Assembly (NCBI GenBank): GCA_045544455.1
Contig: JAZPYZ010000012.1
Location: 1 to 15,644, forward strand
Origin: JAZPYZ01 sp045544455
Lineage (GTDB): Bacteria; Bacillota; Clostridia; Oscillospirales; Acutalibacteraceae
Length of the DNA: 15,644 nt
Reading direction: 5' to 3'
Each line of letters begins with the position of its first letter. Within the stretch, counting starts at the first letter, position 1. This document shows positions 14,023 through 15,644 of the stretch, piece by piece. The translations under genes and the position numbers were made by a program. The notes beneath the pieces are model-generated. The model made no database searches. It saw only the letters and a list, made by a program, of their open reading frames with translations, and was not told where the DNA came from.

Positions 14023-15495
14023 ATGGCATGGTATGATGAAAACCAATCCAACCAACAATCGCAGACAGGGGGACAACAACCGGAATCCGGATCGCCCAAT
14101 CCCGGCACATCGACCGGCTGGACGAATCCGACACCGGAAAACGATCCGAACGCACCCTATACAGCACCGGTAACCCATACTCCGGGTGCATCGTCGTCGA
14201 ATTATCCCAATCCATACGCGTGGCAACATCAACCGCCTACACCGCCGACCGCACCGCAACCGCCGAAGAAGAAAAAGGGTATGAACGTGTTGGTGGCGGT
14301 TATCGCTATCGTTGGTGTGATCGCGATTGGCGCCTTGGCTATCACGCTCGGCAGAGCATTTGGCGGGGACGGCAAAACACCGGTTGATGATGATCGCGAT
14401 CAAGCGCAAGGAAATAGCTGGATCTCTATTTTTGGCGGAGACGACAAAACGTCGGAGGACGACGATCAAACACAGGAAAACAATCCGGCCGCGACGTTAG
14501 AGATTGCCGGTGCAGACGAAAACGCCGAACTGTTGTCGGTGAAATCCGCCATCCAAGCGAATTTAAACAGCACAGTCAACCTGGTAATCTATTCCCAACA
14601 AGTTACCGGCTTCGGTGGGTTTTACGGCAACTATAACAATACCGAATCGCAACTCGTGCAAACGGGTGCCGCGACCGGTATCATCATGAGCGAAGATGGT
14701 TTTATCATTACCAACTCGCATTGTGTAGTGAATGAAGAAACCGGCGCTGTCTATGACCGGATCGACGTCGAATTGTATGACGGCACCGTATACGAATCGG
14801 CCCAGGTGGTTGGTGCTGATGCCGATACCGATTTAGCGGTTATCAAGATCAACGCCACCGGCTTAACGCCGGCGACGTTTGGCGATTCCTCTACCTTGGA
14901 ACTCGGCGACACGGTCATCGTGCTGGGTAACGCCGGCGGCCTCGGTTGGACGCCGAGCCGTGGTATTATTTCGGGTTCGGCACGCGACGTGTACGATTCG
15001 ACCGGCTATGGTATTAAATGCCTGCAAACCGACGCGGCGATCAACCCCGGCAACTCGGGCGGTCCTTTGATCAACCTGTACGGACAGGTCGTGGGTATCA
15101 ACTCGGCGAAAATCGTGGCCGAAGAATACGAAAGTCTCGGATTTTCCATCCCAATCAACGAAGCAAAAGGTATCATCGATGATCTGATTAAAAACGGATA
15201 CGTCACCGGCCGGGTATCGCTCGGCATTACCGGTACGACGGTCAAGTTGCTCAGTTATCCGGGTTTCCAGATTGCCTCGATAGCGGAAGAGTCGGATCTG
15301 AAAAACACCAAAGCGCAGGTAGGAGATATCATCACCCACGTTAATGGTGAACGCGTGGAAGGGTATAGCGAACTGCGCGCGGCACTGGTTCAACATGAAG
15401 TGGGGGACAGCGTCACCCTGACCTTGATCCGGTTATCCAACTATGGAGTCGAAACGGTGGAGGTCACCTGTAAACTGATTGCCAACCAAGGTTAA
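14023..15495 (+). CDS. HtrA/DegP-like membrane-anchored serine protease with PDZ domain
   Basis: 490 residues. The first ~80 are a low-complexity Gln/Asn/Pro/Thr-rich cytoplasmic segment ending in KKKK, followed by one transmembrane helix at about 87-110. An acidic linker (113-155) holds two similar units. The trypsin-like protease domain has the complete triad: H233 (NSHCVV), D270 (DTDLAVIKI) and S345 (NPGNSGGPL). One PDZ domain ends the protein (VGDIITHVNGERVEGYSEL). Such proteins face the outside of the membrane and degrade or refold damaged envelope and secreted proteins. ATG 14023 has AAAGG 10 bases upstream and lies 5 bases after the kinase stop; GTG 14014 overlaps the kinase stop but its site is too close. 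Operon membership with the two-component pair implies the kinase controls or monitors protease activity. Confidence 0.93.
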   Translation: MAWYDENQSNQQSQTGGQQPESGSPNPGTSTGWTNPTPENDPNAPYTAPVTHTPGASSSNYPNPYAWQHQPPTPPTAPQPPKKKKGMNVLVAVIAIVGVIAIGALAITLGRAFGGDGKTPVDDDRDQAQGNSWISIFGGDDKTSEDDDQTQENNPAATLEIAGADENAELLSVKSAIQANLNSTVNLVIYSQQVTGFGGFYGNYNNTESQLVQTGAATGIIMSEDGFIITNSHCVVNEETGAVYDRIDVELYDGTVYESAQVVGADADTDLAVIKINATGLTPATFGDSSTLELGDTVIVLGNAGGLGWTPSRGIISGSARDVYDSTGYGIKCLQTDAAINPGNSGGPLINLYGQVVGINSAKIVAEEYESLGFSIPINEAKGIIDDLIKNGYVTGRVSLGITGTTVKLLSYPGFQIASIAEESDLKNTKAQVGDIITHVNGERVEGYSELRAALVQHEVGDSVTLTLIRLSNYGVETVEVTCKLIANQG

Positions 15496-15644
15496 TATAA
15501 AGGATAATATATAGGTATATAAAGCGCCCGGGGGTTTAAACCGCAGTGCACTTCTTTTGTACGCATGTTTGATGATTAACTTTCGACAACGACGCCGGGC
15601 GTTTCTTTTTGATTCCCTTTCCGTCAGTTTGACGGAGAAGAGAG
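15496..15644 (+). other. Non-coding tail with long-range GC stem, possible terminator or structured RNA
   Basis: After the protease stop, CGCCCGG (15525-15531) can pair with CCGGGCG (15595-15601), followed by TTTCTTTTT. The enclosed ~63 bases hold the palindrome GGTTTAAACC (15533-15542) and a small hairpin, GTGCA (15546-15550) with TGTAC (15558-15562). It could be an unusually long-looped terminator or a small structured RNA. A second hairpin, CCGTCA-GTT-TGACGG (15621-15635), has no T-tail and may belong to the next transcription unit. I see no gene here. Confidence 0.4.

Noticed and set aside
1..15644. tRNA genes, riboswitches, CRISPR arrays, insertion sequences or prophage genes
   Set aside because: I found no cloverleaf, no spaced direct repeats, no transposase motifs and no conserved riboswitch core, and gene order and composition look continuous.

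Overview
The window reads as chromosomal DNA of a strictly anaerobic, fermentative member of the Firmicutes, probably class Clostridia. The evidence is a clostridial-type [FeFe]-hydrogenase operon (hydB/hydA of the NADH- and ferredoxin-linked kind), strong AGGAGG ribosome binding sites, T-tailed hairpin terminators, an OmpR-type two-component pair joined to an HtrA protease, and a roughly balanced GC content. I could not place it at genus level. No tRNA, rRNA, CRISPR array, insertion sequence or phage gene was seen. No gene-free stretch exceeds 300 bases; the longest gap is the divergent promoter region at 6279-6493.

Layout. (1) 1-1636: the tail of an unidentified gene, its terminator, a histidine phosphatase (+), then a shared bidirectional terminator and an AraC-type regulator (-). 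(2) 1637-3130: a compact divergent promoter region and a FAD-dependent oxidoreductase (+), closed by an 18-bp perfect bidirectional terminator. (3) 3133-6278, minus strand: a tight five-gene operon in the order DRTGG-domain protein, RsbW-like ATPase, HydS-like [FeFe]-hydrogenase paralogue, second DRTGG-domain protein, PHP-type phosphoesterase. (4) 6279-6493: a divergent regulatory region with a good promoter on each strand. (5) 6494-11009, plus strand: a GHKL ATPase without a kinase dimerisation domain, a short thioredoxin-fold ferredoxin-like protein, hydB and hydA, then a strong terminator. (6) 11070-11648 (-): a small four-helix membrane protein with its own terminator. (7) 11825-15495 (+): OmpR-family response regulator, sensor histidine kinase and HtrA-like membrane-anchored serine protease. 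(8) 15496-15644: a non-coding tail with a long-range GC stem.

How the parts fit. Regions 3-5 form one divergon. The plus arm makes the catalytic hydrogenase that would reoxidise NADH and reduced ferredoxin while releasing H2. The minus arm looks like a sensing and control module: a hydrogenase paralogue whose proton-relay cysteine is alanine, two small domains of the kind fused to regulatory enzymes, an RsbW-like ATPase and a cysteine-rich PHP phosphoesterase. Similar neighbourhoods occur in other clostridia (from memory), but I know of no established mechanism for the set. A canonical NuoE/HydC subunit, normally part of this hydrogenase, is absent from the window. Region 7 is a typical envelope-stress unit; its kinase appears to begin at a rare ATT codon.
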